In this document: one piece after another, positions 35,795 through 43,109 of the stretch
Position numbering within the stretch: the first letter of the stretch is position 1
Layout of the letters: each line of letters opens with the position of its first letter
Program-made: the position numbers and the translations under genes
Notes under the pieces: generated by a model
Seen by the model: the letters and a program-made list of their open reading frames with translations, nothing else
Databases searched by the model: none
What the model was told of the DNA's origin: nothing
Source: Cytophagaceae bacterium
Lineage (GTDB): Bacteria; Bacteroidota; Bacteroidia; Cytophagales; Cytophagaceae
Length of the DNA stretch: 61,271 nt
Direction of reading: 5' to 3'
Assembly (NCBI GenBank): GCA_029237685.1
Contig: JAQZBV010000005.1
Span: 1 to 61,271 of the forward strand

Positions 35795-36235
35795 TTATTT
35801 ATTGATAAAAACAGTATTCATCCTGTGGGTCACGCCATTTATTCTATACCCTTCCAGCACATCGTAAAAATCGCTTTCTCGTCCAAACGGAGCACAAGAA
35901 TTACATGCCTTCCTTCCCATTTGAAAATCTGTAAGGGTATACGATTGATCGATGCCAGGAAAATAGATCTTATAGTCTTTGTTAATGTCAATTTGACCTT
36001 CTGTATAAAGAGTTGAGGAGCCATCGTTATTGAGACTAGTCCACGCAACCGTACTGTCGATTAAATGGACAAATCCACTATTCTTCTCATACCTCGATAC
36101 TACAACAGTATCTACCTCAGAAAAGCTGAAGCCTTTCAATTCCATTTGGTATAAACCTGTATTGCAATCCTTTTTGGTACAGCAGGCTTGTAATAAAAAG
36201 ACAATGGCTATATTGATAAAAACAGCAACTTTCAT
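35795..36235 (-). CDS. Hypothetical lipoprotein
   Basis: 146 residues from ATG 36235 (a TTG start nine codons upstream is less likely). The lipobox is LLQAC, followed by CTKKDC. The rest is beta-rich (VDTVVVSRYEKNSGFVHLID). No known domain. It appears monocistronic between the S41 gene and the pseudouridine synthase gene. A small envelope lipoprotein is all that can be supported. Confidence 0.65.
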   Translation of the reverse strand: MKVAVFINIAIVFLLQACCTKKDCNTGLYQMELKGFSFSEVDTVVVSRYEKNSGFVHLIDSTVAWTSLNNDGSSTLYTEGQIDINKDYKIYFPGIDQSYTLTDFQMGRKACNSCAPFGRESDFYDVLEGYRINGVTHRMNTVFINK

Positions 36236-36299
36236 ATCCTTATTATGTACTTTCTGCAATATATAAAATCCGGATTAACCCGATGTTAAATATGACGGA

Positions 36300-36965
36300 T
36301 CACGTATTGAATTTTTCATTGATTTCAATGACTAACTCTTGATTGGTTACAGGATGGTGAAAAATTAATTTACAGGCACATAAAGCAATGCTATCAGGGT
36401 TATAAGCTATGGAAGAACCATACAATAAATCTCCAATAATCGGACAACCAACGGAAGCGAGTTGAGCACGGATCTGATGAAACTTTCCTGTATGAAGTTC
36501 AATGTTCCACAAATAACGATCCGCAGAAACTTGCTCTGCCTGATAGCTCAGTTTTACCTGTTCTGCATAAGGAAATTCTTCTTTATGCAATACCGCTTTC
36601 TTCTTCTCTTTACGAAGCCAATGTTCTAATATACCTTCACGCTCAGAAGGCGCTTGGTCGGTCAATGCTTGATAATATTTTTTAACTTTACGTTCCGCAA
36701 ATTGCTCGCTCAAATTTTTCAAGACACTTCTCTGTTTGGCAAATAATATGATACCTCTGACAGGACGATCGAGTCGATGAATGTGCTGCGCATACACCTC
36801 TTCTCCCACGGTTACTGAAGGCTTCAGGTATTGTTTCACTTGCTGCAGTAAATTAGGATATCCGTTCCTGTCAGGCTCAACCATTAAGCTTGCCGGTTTG
36901 TCGAGTACAAGAATGTACTCGTCTTCTAATAGGATGTTATCGGGGATGTGAAGATGTAGTGACAC
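36300..36965 (-). CDS. RluA-family RNA pseudouridine synthase
   Basis: 221 residues. Converts specific uridines in rRNA or tRNA to pseudouridine. The catalytic motif is HRLDRPVRG with Asp66. Other family segments are present: LVLDKPASLMVEP near the start, KYYQAL, and LHTGKFHQIRAQLASVG followed by PIIGDLLYG. There is no S4 domain, so it belongs to the short RluA/TruC-like subgroup. The exact target position cannot be deduced. Confidence 0.9.
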   Translation of the reverse strand: MSLHLHIPDNILLEDEYILVLDKPASLMVEPDRNGYPNLLQQVKQYLKPSVTVGEEVYAQHIHRLDRPVRGIILFAKQRSVLKNLSEQFAERKVKKYYQALTDQAPSEREGILEHWLRKEKKKAVLHKEEFPYAEQVKLSYQAEQVSADRYLWNIELHTGKFHQIRAQLASVGCPIIGDLLYGSSIAYNPDSIALCACKLIFHHPVTNQELVIEINEKFNT

Positions 36966-36987
36966 GAAGGGCTAATTAGAGGACAAG

Positions 36988-37446
36988 TTAAACTATTCCG
37001 ATCAATCCTTCAATTTGTTCTTTCTTTATCGTCTGTTCAAAAGCATTCTTAGAGACCAGTTGATAGGTATCTTTAAAAGCATGTAAAAACAATATGCCTG
37101 CCTCTGCCATGGACGGCACTTCCGTTGTATAACTAGTTACAGTAAATGATTTACTGGGGCCGCCTGCATAAGCTTCTTTATGCTGACTGAAAGATCGCCT
37201 CCAATTTTCATGAGGAACACGGATGCGTGTATCGACAGCCATTGGATGATCAGTGGTGTTTTTCAAAATACTTGTGACTTGATATACCAAACCTTTTTTG
37301 ATAAAAGGTTTTACTCCCTCTTTCTTATCGTCAGATAAAACAAGCACTTCTTCTTCGAAAGTGTCGATGCACCGCACTTCTACAATCAGGTTGGCTTGTA
37401 AAATAATAGTGGGTAGCGATACTTCTTGATCTTTTATAATGCTCAT
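36988..37446 (-). CDS. Hypothetical protein
   Basis: 152 residues, no signal peptide or membrane segment. Beta-strand segments (TIILQANLIVEVRCIDTF; DTRIRVPHENWRRSF; KSFTVTSYTTEVPSMAEAG) and a C-terminal helix suggest a compact soluble domain. I do not recognise the family. It precedes the pseudouridine synthase gene on the same strand with 22 bases between them, so the two are likely co-transcribed. Confidence 0.7.
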   Translation of the reverse strand: MSIIKDQEVSLPTIILQANLIVEVRCIDTFEEEVLVLSDDKKEGVKPFIKKGLVYQVTSILKNTTDHPMAVDTRIRVPHENWRRSFSQHKEAYAGGPSKSFTVTSYTTEVPSMAEAGILFLHAFKDTYQLVSKNAFEQTIKKEQIEGLIGIV

Positions 37447-37480
37447 TTTTCTAATTTGTGTCGATGTTATCTTTATAAAT

Positions 37481-37511
37481 GAAAAACTCCGGTAATCAGC
37501 CGGAGTTTTTC
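37481..37511 (-). terminator. Rho-independent terminator
   Basis: Stem GAAAAACTCCGG/CCGGAGTTTTTC around a seven-base loop. It ends two bases from the stop of the 64-residue gene at 37513 and separates it from the 36988 gene. Confidence 0.8.
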
Positions 37512-37512
37512 A

Positions 37513-37707
37513 TTAAGAACCACATCCTTCGCAGAAGTACTGAATCGACCCGTAAGGTTTTACGCCATTCATGATCATCTGCATGTTGTGAATTTTATCT
37601 TTGAGTTCTAGCTTTTCGCCAAAATCTTCTGTTTTTGCTGCAGCTTCGTGCAACTTGTCTAATTCCAGTTGAACGTGCTCTTTTTCTTGTGTAGTTAATT
37701 CTGCCAT
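37513..37707 (-). CDS. Small hypothetical protein with CEGCGS tail
   Basis: 64 residues from ATG 37707, chosen because the body begins MAELTTQEKEHVQLELDKLH and is a charged helical pair. The C-terminus ends FCEGCGS, a Cys pair that could bind metal or form a thiol switch. No family name can be given. It has its own terminator. Confidence 0.65.
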   Translation of the reverse strand: MAELTTQEKEHVQLELDKLHEAAAKTEDFGEKLELKDKIHNMQMIMNGVKPYGSIQYFCEGCGS

Positions 37708-37778
37708 TGTGTTGGGGTGTTTGTTCTTCGTTAAAATTAACAAAGAGTCCGAACAAATAATTCCATGTTGAAAAAAAA

Positions 37779-37862
37779 TTAGGCCACAAGCAATTTTTTC
37801 AAAGGCTCTATTTTATCTCCAAACATACGGACTTCCCGGACAAAGAATTGCGGTAAAGCCAC
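37779..37862 (-). pseudogene. Possible C-terminal gene remnant
   Basis: On the minus strand a GTG-led frame of 27 codons (VALPQFFVREVRMFGDKIEP, then LKKLLVA and stop) reads like the end of a real protein. It is preceded in frame by a TAG. No body gene remains; the DoxX-like gene and its terminator lie upstream. It could be a decayed gene end or chance. Confidence 0.25.
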
Positions 37863-37887
37863 CTATGCCTTATTGATTTTGGAAAAC

Positions 37888-37920
37888 AAAAACCCGGCTA
37901 CTTGTAGTAACCAGGTTTTT
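37888..37920 (-). terminator. Likely terminator of the DoxX-like gene
   Basis: Stem AAAAACC/GGTTTTT with an inner CTAC/GTAG stem, downstream of the DoxX-like stop. The loop is large, so confidence is moderate. Confidence 0.45.
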
Positions 37921-37962
37921 ACCAAAATCTGTCCCCCTATTTTAAGAAAAGGCCCCAATTCA

Positions 37963-38325
37963 TTAAGCCTTTTTTATCTTGTGCAGAAAGATATTCGATA
38001 CAACAAGTATCACAAACAATACCATAGGGAAGATCGCACCTTTCGTATCCGACATCGTAAAATGAAGGATAGCTGCAGAAATTAAATTAATTCCCAAACC
38101 TGCATAAGCCCATTCCTTTACTCTTAAAGGAACTTGAGGAACAATCAATACAAGGGCTGCAATGCCTTTCGCTATGCCTAGCTCTATGCGAAACCAATTG
38201 GGGAAACCCATTTTAGGAAAGCCGTCCACGATCTTGGGATCCGTAAAATACGCATAGGCGCTAAACAGCATCATCAATGAAATGATACCGGTTGAAATCC
38301 AGTAAATGATTTTATCTTTTTTCAT
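37963..38325 (-). CDS. DoxX-like integral membrane protein
   Basis: 120 residues with four predicted membrane helices. Family features include FSAYAYFTDPKIVDGFPKMG and ELGIAKGIAALVLIVPQVPL, ending HKIKKA. DoxX-like proteins are linked in other bacteria to redox or thiol stress, but no activity is shown. The gene is divergent from an HxlR-family regulator at 38414, across an 88-base region with back-to-back promoter elements and GTTACC half-sites. That layout strongly suggests regulation of this gene by its neighbour. Confidence 0.82.
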   Translation of the reverse strand: MKKDKIIYWISTGIISLMMLFSAYAYFTDPKIVDGFPKMGFPNWFRIELGIAKGIAALVLIVPQVPLRVKEWAYAGLGINLISAAILHFTMSDTKGAIFPMVLFVILVVSNIFLHKIKKA

Positions 38326-38345
38326 GGTAGTAATTTTTTATGTTT

Positions 38346-38363
38346 CAAATTTAGTTAAATTTG
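38346..38363. promoter_or_regulatory. Back-to-back -7 promoter elements
   Basis: CAAATTTA (38346-38353, i.e. TAAATTTG on the minus strand) and TAAATTTG (38356-38363, plus strand) are both perfect TAnnTTTG matches, two bases apart. They would drive the DoxX-like gene leftward and hxlR rightward. Confidence 0.55.
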
Positions 38364-38397
38364 GTTACCAAAGAATAGCAGTTACCTAAAGGTAACC
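38363..38397. promoter_or_regulatory. Candidate HxlR operator with three half-sites
   Basis: GTTACCTAAAGGTAAC (38381-38396) is a 6-4-6 inverted repeat. Another GGTTACC half-site lies at 38363-38369, 17 bases upstream, right after the plus-strand -7 element. Binding here would cover the hxlR transcription start and the upstream part of the leftward promoter. Confidence 0.55.
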
Positions 38398-38413
38398 AGT
38401 AAACCCCTCTAAA

Positions 38414-38758
38414 ATGATCAAACACAACCATACGGAATGCAGATCCGCGATGATGCCGGTCAGGGATGCATTAGATGTTATAAGTGGTAAATGGAAATTG
38501 CAGATTATCATTTCTATTCAATCCGGCAATAAACGTTTTCGTGAAATAGAACGAAGCATTCCGAAGATCACCTCTAAAGTTTTGGCCAAGGAATTGAAAG
38601 ACCTTGAAGAACATCAATTGATCAAACGCACGGTTTATGACGAGTCTCCGGTATTGGTAGAATATACTCCTATGCCTTATGCAGAAACTTTACAAGACGT
38701 GATCATCGCTTTGCAAAAATGGGGATTGAATCATAGAAAGAAAATTCTAGGCAAGTAA
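38414..38758 (+). CDS. HxlR-family transcriptional regulator
   Basis: 114 residues, a single winged-helix domain of the HxlR type. Features: a Cys near the N-terminus (HTECRSAMMPVRDAL), the family core VISGKWKLQIIISIQSGNKR, and FREIERSIPKITSKVLAKEL followed by LKDLEEHQLIKR. The Cys position matches thiol-sensing members such as YodB, so a redox signal is plausible. It is divergent from the DoxX-like gene and probably controls both itself and that gene. Confidence 0.88.
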   Translation: MIKHNHTECRSAMMPVRDALDVISGKWKLQIIISIQSGNKRFREIERSIPKITSKVLAKELKDLEEHQLIKRTVYDESPVLVEYTPMPYAETLQDVIIALQKWGLNHRKKILGK

Positions 38759-38835
38759 TCTTGCTGCGTACCATTGGTAAAGGATTCCCCGCACAGTGAA
38801 ATAAAATTCATACATCAGAACTGTCATTCGATACG

Positions 38836-38868
38836 AAAAAAAACTCAGGCTTTCACCTGAGTTTTTTT
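38836..38868. terminator. Bidirectional terminator
   Basis: Stem AAAAACTCAGG/CCTGAGTTTTT with A- and T-runs on the two sides. It lies between the convergent hxlR and PNPOx-like genes. Confidence 0.8.
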
Positions 38869-38870
38869 CT

Positions 38871-39407
38871 TTACAGAATCACTGTTCCTTCTATGGAATC
38901 GTCCATCGTTTTTCCCACGATTGCTCCGGCTAATCTTTTCAATCCTGCTACGACCATACCGTGCTTGGTATCCCAATAATAGCCTTCCCATGGCTCTACT
39001 TTAATGACGGATATTCTTGGGTCATCTACTCCTTCCGTAAACCATGTTTTCAAGGTAGGATCCCAAAGTTCTTTGATCTTTTCTTTATCGTAAGTGATTG
39101 TTGCATCACCATACAGCGTAAGAAAATCGGAATAGTGCGACCCTTGAAACAACAATTGCACATAAGGATCTCTTAATAACTGAGAATTTTTCGCACTGTC
39201 TTTAGCACTCAGGAACCAGAAGTTTCCTAATTCATCAATTTTCTGTGGTGACATCGGTCGCGTGGCAAAAGATTGCCCGGAAATGATGTTGGTGCAGAAG
39301 AAGCAAGAACTTGCTTTTTTTGCCAATGCTGTTATTTTCTTCACTGCTTCAGGTCCCGAAAGATCCTTGAAGTTATTTTCCTCTTGTTGTTGATTGATAC
39401 TGTCCAT
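38871..39407 (-). CDS. Pyridoxamine 5'-phosphate oxidase-like (general stress protein 26) family
   Basis: 178 residues. The split-barrel flavin-binding fold is suggested by FATRPMSPQKIDELGNFWFL, AKNSQLLRDPYVQLLFQGSH and DFLTLYGDATITYDKEKIKE. These match the general stress protein 26-like branch, which binds FMN but is not an established vitamin B6 enzyme. The C-terminus is hydrophobic (LKRLAGAIVG) but not a clear membrane anchor. It is cytoplasmic and monocistronic. Confidence 0.82.
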   Translation of the reverse strand: MDSINQQQEENNFKDLSGPEAVKKITALAKKASSCFFCTNIISGQSFATRPMSPQKIDELGNFWFLSAKDSAKNSQLLRDPYVQLLFQGSHYSDFLTLYGDATITYDKEKIKELWDPTLKTWFTEGVDDPRISVIKVEPWEGYYWDTKHGMVVAGLKRLAGAIVGKTMDDSIEGTVIL

Positions 39408-39576
39408 AGCTGTAAGATTAATTGTCCATCGGAGATTTGTATGCTCCTACTACTTAACAGACAAATCAAATGCCATTTAAACTAGTCAAGCGGTGCTTAA
39501 CAACCGAGATTTCTTTTTGTTCAGCAAATGACTGTTTCCTTTTTCGCTTATCTCCTTTTAATTATTATCTTAAAGG

Positions 39577-40098
39577 ATGCAAAAGATCCTGGGCCTGCTC
39601 CTACTCACCACCTTTTCCTTTTCCTTTCTCGCCACTGCGCAAGACTCCCTCAAAACAAAAGCATTTGTATTGAATGTACAGGGCTATCCCGATAGCACGG
39701 CATTTGAGCATGACTTTACCACCGATAGAGTAAAAGGATTATGGATTAAAAATTATGCCTTGGAAGAAGCAGATACTTCTGTCCGTTATTATTTGATCGA
39801 GCGAAAAGGCAATGCCATCATAGAAAAGGTGCCGGGTAGTAAGAATGCTTTTTACATTACACCCATCGGCAAGAAGTTGAAGCGAATGAAAAATCCGATC
39901 ATTGAAATACAAGTGCTCTTAGTGATCAGTAAAGACAATCTTTACTTTCCTATAAAAAAATCTTCTGATTTGCGTTTATTGGATGAGAATAGAAAAGTGA
40001 TCGAAGAAAATGTGACGTGGAAAAATTACAACGCCTTGAAAAAAAGAAAAGGGAAACTGTGGCAAGGATCGTTGTTCTATAATGTGAGAATAGAATAA
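39577..40098 (+). CDS. Exported protein of unknown function
   Basis: 173 residues with a signal peptide (1-21, ending ATAQ). The mature part is beta-rich and basic near the end (LKKRKGKLWQGSLFYNVRIE), with motifs such as KGLWIKNYALEEADTSVRYY. It may resemble DUF4833-type secreted proteins, but I cannot confirm this. Its stop is two bases from the stop of the convergent gene at 40101. Confidence 0.65.
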   Translation: MQKILGLLLLTTFSFSFLATAQDSLKTKAFVLNVQGYPDSTAFEHDFTTDRVKGLWIKNYALEEADTSVRYYLIERKGNAIIEKVPGSKNAFYITPIGKKLKRMKNPIIEIQVLLVISKDNLYFPIKKSSDLRLLDENRKVIEENVTWKNYNALKKRKGKLWQGSLFYNVRIE

Positions 40099-40100
40099 GT

Positions 40101-40760
40101 TTATTGAAACTTGATTTTGTTCTTTTCTTTAGACAATACCATGACTTCATCAAGCTCCACCACTAAGCCTTTATCTGAGTGATTTACCGATGTCAAGATA
40201 GCCCTTACTTTTATTGCTTGCGCACAAAAATTATGCAGCCTATACTGAATGGTTTTGTTTTTTGACAAACGACAATCTTCAAAATAAGAAAAATCCAATC
40301 GCTTGTCTGAATCAGCATTTACAACGTCTCCGCTAAAAATGACCGGTACTGCTGCAGGCTGGAAATTATATTGACGACCATACATTAAAATCAATGAATC
40401 ACAGGCTGTAAGTGCTGATTGATTTTTAACAGTCAGCCAATCCGGTTGTTGCCCTACTAAATACGACGTATCCGTTTGCATACCACTTGTGAAATAAACG
40501 GTTGTTGCACCTTGCGTATTGACCACATTGAGCAGCACGCCTTCCAATTCGATGAACTTACCTGTTAATTTCGAAACGAATAAACTGTCTTTGCCAGCTA
40601 GTGCAGCCCATTCATAGGTCGTGCCTTGCCAAGATACTACAGCATTTGCATGCTTCCTTTCATAGTACCAATTTTTGATACAAATAACGCCCACGATAAT
40701 AGCGATGATTACTCCCGCCACTAAAAGAAAACTAAAGAAAGATGCTTTTTTCTTACTCAT
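40101..40760 (-). CDS. Membrane-anchored hypothetical protein
   Basis: 219 residues: short basic N-terminus, one membrane helix (about 8-27) and a long periplasmic beta-rich domain (VVSWQGTTYEWAALAGKDSL; SGDVVNADSDKRLDFSYFED). No family is recognised. It starts four bases after the plsC stop, so it is probably the last gene of the phospholipid operon. Confidence 0.65.
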   Translation of the reverse strand: MSKKKASFFSFLLVAGVIIAIIVGVICIKNWYYERKHANAVVSWQGTTYEWAALAGKDSLFVSKLTGKFIELEGVLLNVVNTQGATTVYFTSGMQTDTSYLVGQQPDWLTVKNQSALTACDSLILMYGRQYNFQPAAVPVIFSGDVVNADSDKRLDFSYFEDCRLSKNKTIQYRLHNFCAQAIKVRAILTSVNHSDKGLVVELDEVMVLSKEKNKIKFQ

Positions 40761-40764
40761 ATGA

Positions 40765-41406
40765 CTACTGTATCGTTGAATCTTTTAATCGGTTCAAATC
40801 ACGCTCTATCTGCTGCAAGATATCTGATGTATCTAAACTAGCGGCCTGCCTGGGCCTGCCATAAGTCAGTGAAGAAGTAAAAGGTACAATTAAGTTATCG
40901 TCCTTCGGCATCGCTTTTCCCATACCCTTCATGTAAGCGGGAACATATTTGATATGTGGTCTTTGAATCAACACATAACTGATTCCTGGTTTCAACGGTT
41001 GCTGTACTTCCGGTTCTCCTCTTGTTCCTTCCGGAAATAAAATCAAAGAATAACCTTCATCCAATGCTTTTACCATTCTATTAATAGGATCGTTCTCGGG
41101 ATTTTCTTTATCGCGTTTTCGCTGAATCAATACGGCATTGATAAAAAAGTTACTCAGCATCTCTTTCCACTTGGTTTTTCCGAAGTGATCCGCAGCAGCT
41201 ACCGGTCTAACCTTATGAACGATCTTACGAGGCAATGAAGCCATAATGGTCAATGTATCCAAGTGACTGTTATGATTGGCAACAATGATGAATTGCTTTT
41301 CCTTTAGCAAAAAATCTGCCTTGTCAAATTTTACACCAACGAATACACGAAGAAACCATCGGATGATAAAACTATACAATAACTGAAGTGTAATTTTTTT
41401 CATCAA
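40765..41406 (-). CDS. plsC: 1-acyl-sn-glycerol-3-phosphate acyltransferase (PlsC-type)
   Basis: 213 residues. Acylates lysophosphatidate or a related lysophospholipid at the inner membrane. The catalytic HX4D motif is H45-NSHL-D50 (in VANHNSHLD). The second motif, FPEGTRG, lies at 124-130. The start codon overlaps the cdsA stop by four bases (41403-41406). Because the operon also carries a divergent CDP-alcohol transferase, this copy may serve a specialised lipid rather than bulk phosphatidate. Confidence 0.88.
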   Translation of the reverse strand: MMKKITLQLLYSFIIRWFLRVFVGVKFDKADFLLKEKQFIIVANHNSHLDTLTIMASLPRKIVHKVRPVAAADHFGKTKWKEMLSNFFINAVLIQRKRDKENPENDPINRMVKALDEGYSLILFPEGTRGEPEVQQPLKPGISYVLIQRPHIKYVPAYMKGMGKAMPKDDNLIVPFTSSLTYGRPRQAASLDTSDILQQIERDLNRLKDSTIQ

Positions 41407-42359
41407 TACGCCATGTAATACACCAAATGAAAAAAGACAGGCGCCGTGTAGGACAAGGAATCAATGCGATCCAGAATACCACCGTGCCCGGGAATGGAAG
41501 TTCCCATGTCCTTTACTCCTATATCTCTTTTTACAGAAGACATTACAATGTCTCCTACAAAGCCGGATACCGCAATAGCAAAACTCACAAACAATACTTC
41601 ATACGTGGATAGAGGTGTTAGGAAACCTAGGAAGTAACCGAATGTTGTCGTACTGATCACACCTCCAATAAAACCTTCCCATGTTTTATTCGGACTTACT
41701 TTAGGAATGATCTTATGTTTGCCGAATAATTTACCCCAGGTGAATTGCATCACATCGTTGATCTCTGTCAGAAAAACCAAAAATAACAACAAGCCTCTGC
41801 CTCCGCTACTGAAACCAGAAATCTCCGGCAGAGAAAGTAAATAAGCCATGTGACTGATACCGAATACGGTCAGCATCAAGACCCACTGCAAAGTAGACAT
41901 CGACTGAATGATGCCGTCTGTATTGCCTTTCAATACCAGTCGCATAGGCAAGAATAAAAACATACCGACTGGAATAAAAATAATATACGCTCCATACCAA
42001 CCGATATAAGCCAAATAATATTGAATGGGAATAGCCACGAAAGCCCAAAAGATCGCTCTACGGTCTGAGGCTCTGAAATCAAGAACAGAATATAATTCGC
42101 GGAAGGCAACGAAAGACAACATACCAATGGCGATGTAGGCCAAGGTGTGGTTGACAATAGTAGCACCGATAAATAAACTTGCCATTACCCACCAGGAATT
42201 GGTACGCGCTTTTAATTCTCCCAGCTTTGCTTGAGGTTTGATCCATCCCACTATAAAAAATAAAGTGGAAGCAAAAATCAAAATGCCAAAGATGAGCAGA
42301 ATGACAAAGAGGATGTCGTCGTTATGTATAAAATCTAAGCGAAGTAATTTTTCTATCAT
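41403..42359 (-). CDS. cdsA: Phosphatidate cytidylyltransferase (CDP-diacylglycerol synthase)
   Basis: 318 residues with about eight membrane helices. Makes CDP-diacylglycerol from phosphatidate and CTP. The PROSITE-type signature is complete: SVKRDIGVKDMGTSIPGHGG followed by ILDRIDSLS near the C-terminus. It overlaps plsC downstream and the CDP-alcohol transferase upstream, four bases each, so the three genes are translationally coupled. Confidence 0.92.
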   Translation of the reverse strand: MIEKLLRLDFIHNDDILFVILLIFGILIFASTLFFIVGWIKPQAKLGELKARTNSWWVMASLFIGATIVNHTLAYIAIGMLSFVAFRELYSVLDFRASDRRAIFWAFVAIPIQYYLAYIGWYGAYIIFIPVGMFLFLPMRLVLKGNTDGIIQSMSTLQWVLMLTVFGISHMAYLLSLPEISGFSSGGRGLLLFLVFLTEINDVMQFTWGKLFGKHKIIPKVSPNKTWEGFIGGVISTTTFGYFLGFLTPLSTYEVLFVSFAIAVSGFVGDIVMSSVKRDIGVKDMGTSIPGHGGILDRIDSLSYTAPVFFHLVYYMAY

Positions 42360-42997
42360 GAGTTATGCTGTTTTAAATGAGCAACAATTTTAGCTAATCT
42401 TCTCCAACACGTTACCAATTGCCCTATGTTCATGACGATCAACACGTAATAAAAAACAGGAACGTAGAAGATAGCGACAATACAACCTGCGCATACAAAA
42501 GCCATGCGGTGTTGCTTAGCCATGGGACCTATGAAATAATGTGGAGAACCCAAAGAAGCTCCTAATGTTCTGATGTATGCAGTAGTGACAGCAAGAATAA
42601 TAGCCAGATAAGCCAAATCCATTCCATAAGGCATGTCACGTACCAGCAATCCTACGCCAAATAAAGTAAAAGTATCGCTGATGCGATCCGGTACTTCATT
42701 GAACAAACCACCTATGACAGACTTTTGATGGTGCTCAACAGCCACCATGCCGTCAAATAAATTCATGATCAGACGAAGCTGTATAAAGGCAATCGCCAGG
42801 ATCATCCAAAGCCAATGGAAGGTGTGATAATATAGGTCGCCGTAAAAGGCGAGAAAACTCAGTAATGAGAAGAAGATACTTAAAACAGAAATCGTATTGG
42901 GAGTAACTCCCTGCTTAGCCAGATAGGCTGCTGTTCGCCTGGCCCAACCGGCATCTCGCGTTGCGATGGGTCTGCGGCTTTCAGAAGATTGATCCAT
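42356..42997 (-). CDS. CDP-alcohol phosphatidyltransferase, divergent subfamily
   Basis: 213 residues, about six membrane helices. The family joins CDP-diacylglycerol to an alcohol, or uses related CDP-linked substrates. The canonical motif is DxxDGxxARxxxxxxxxGxxxDxxxD. Here the first Asp is Asn (NLFDG), the AR pair is AV (GMVAVEHHQKS), and the second half is GLFNEVPDRISD. The variation is patterned, so it looks like a coherent subfamily and not a decayed enzyme. It is the first gene of the operon with cdsA and plsC. The alcohol acceptor is unknown. Confidence 0.8.
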   Translation of the reverse strand: MDQSSESRRPIATRDAGWARRTAAYLAKQGVTPNTISVLSIFFSLLSFLAFYGDLYYHTFHWLWMILAIAFIQLRLIMNLFDGMVAVEHHQKSVIGGLFNEVPDRISDTFTLFGVGLLVRDMPYGMDLAYLAIILAVTTAYIRTLGASLGSPHYFIGPMAKQHRMAFVCAGCIVAIFYVPVFYYVLIVMNIGQLVTCWRRLAKIVAHLKQHNS

Positions 42998-43052
42998 AGA
43001 AGGGGATAAGCGTTATGTTTTTTTTAACGAATAACAATATAACGCTTTTATA

Positions 43053-43092
43053 TCAAAAAAAAGACCTTGCCCAAACGAACGGGCAAGGTCTT
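43053..43092 (-). terminator. Rho-independent terminator of the GH5 gene
   Basis: Stem AAGACCTTGCCC/GGGCAAGGTCTT with an eight-base loop. On the minus strand it is followed by a run of eight T. It lies 18 bases after the GH5 stop. Confidence 0.85.
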
Positions 43093-43109
43093 GACTAGTA
43101 AAGGAAAGC

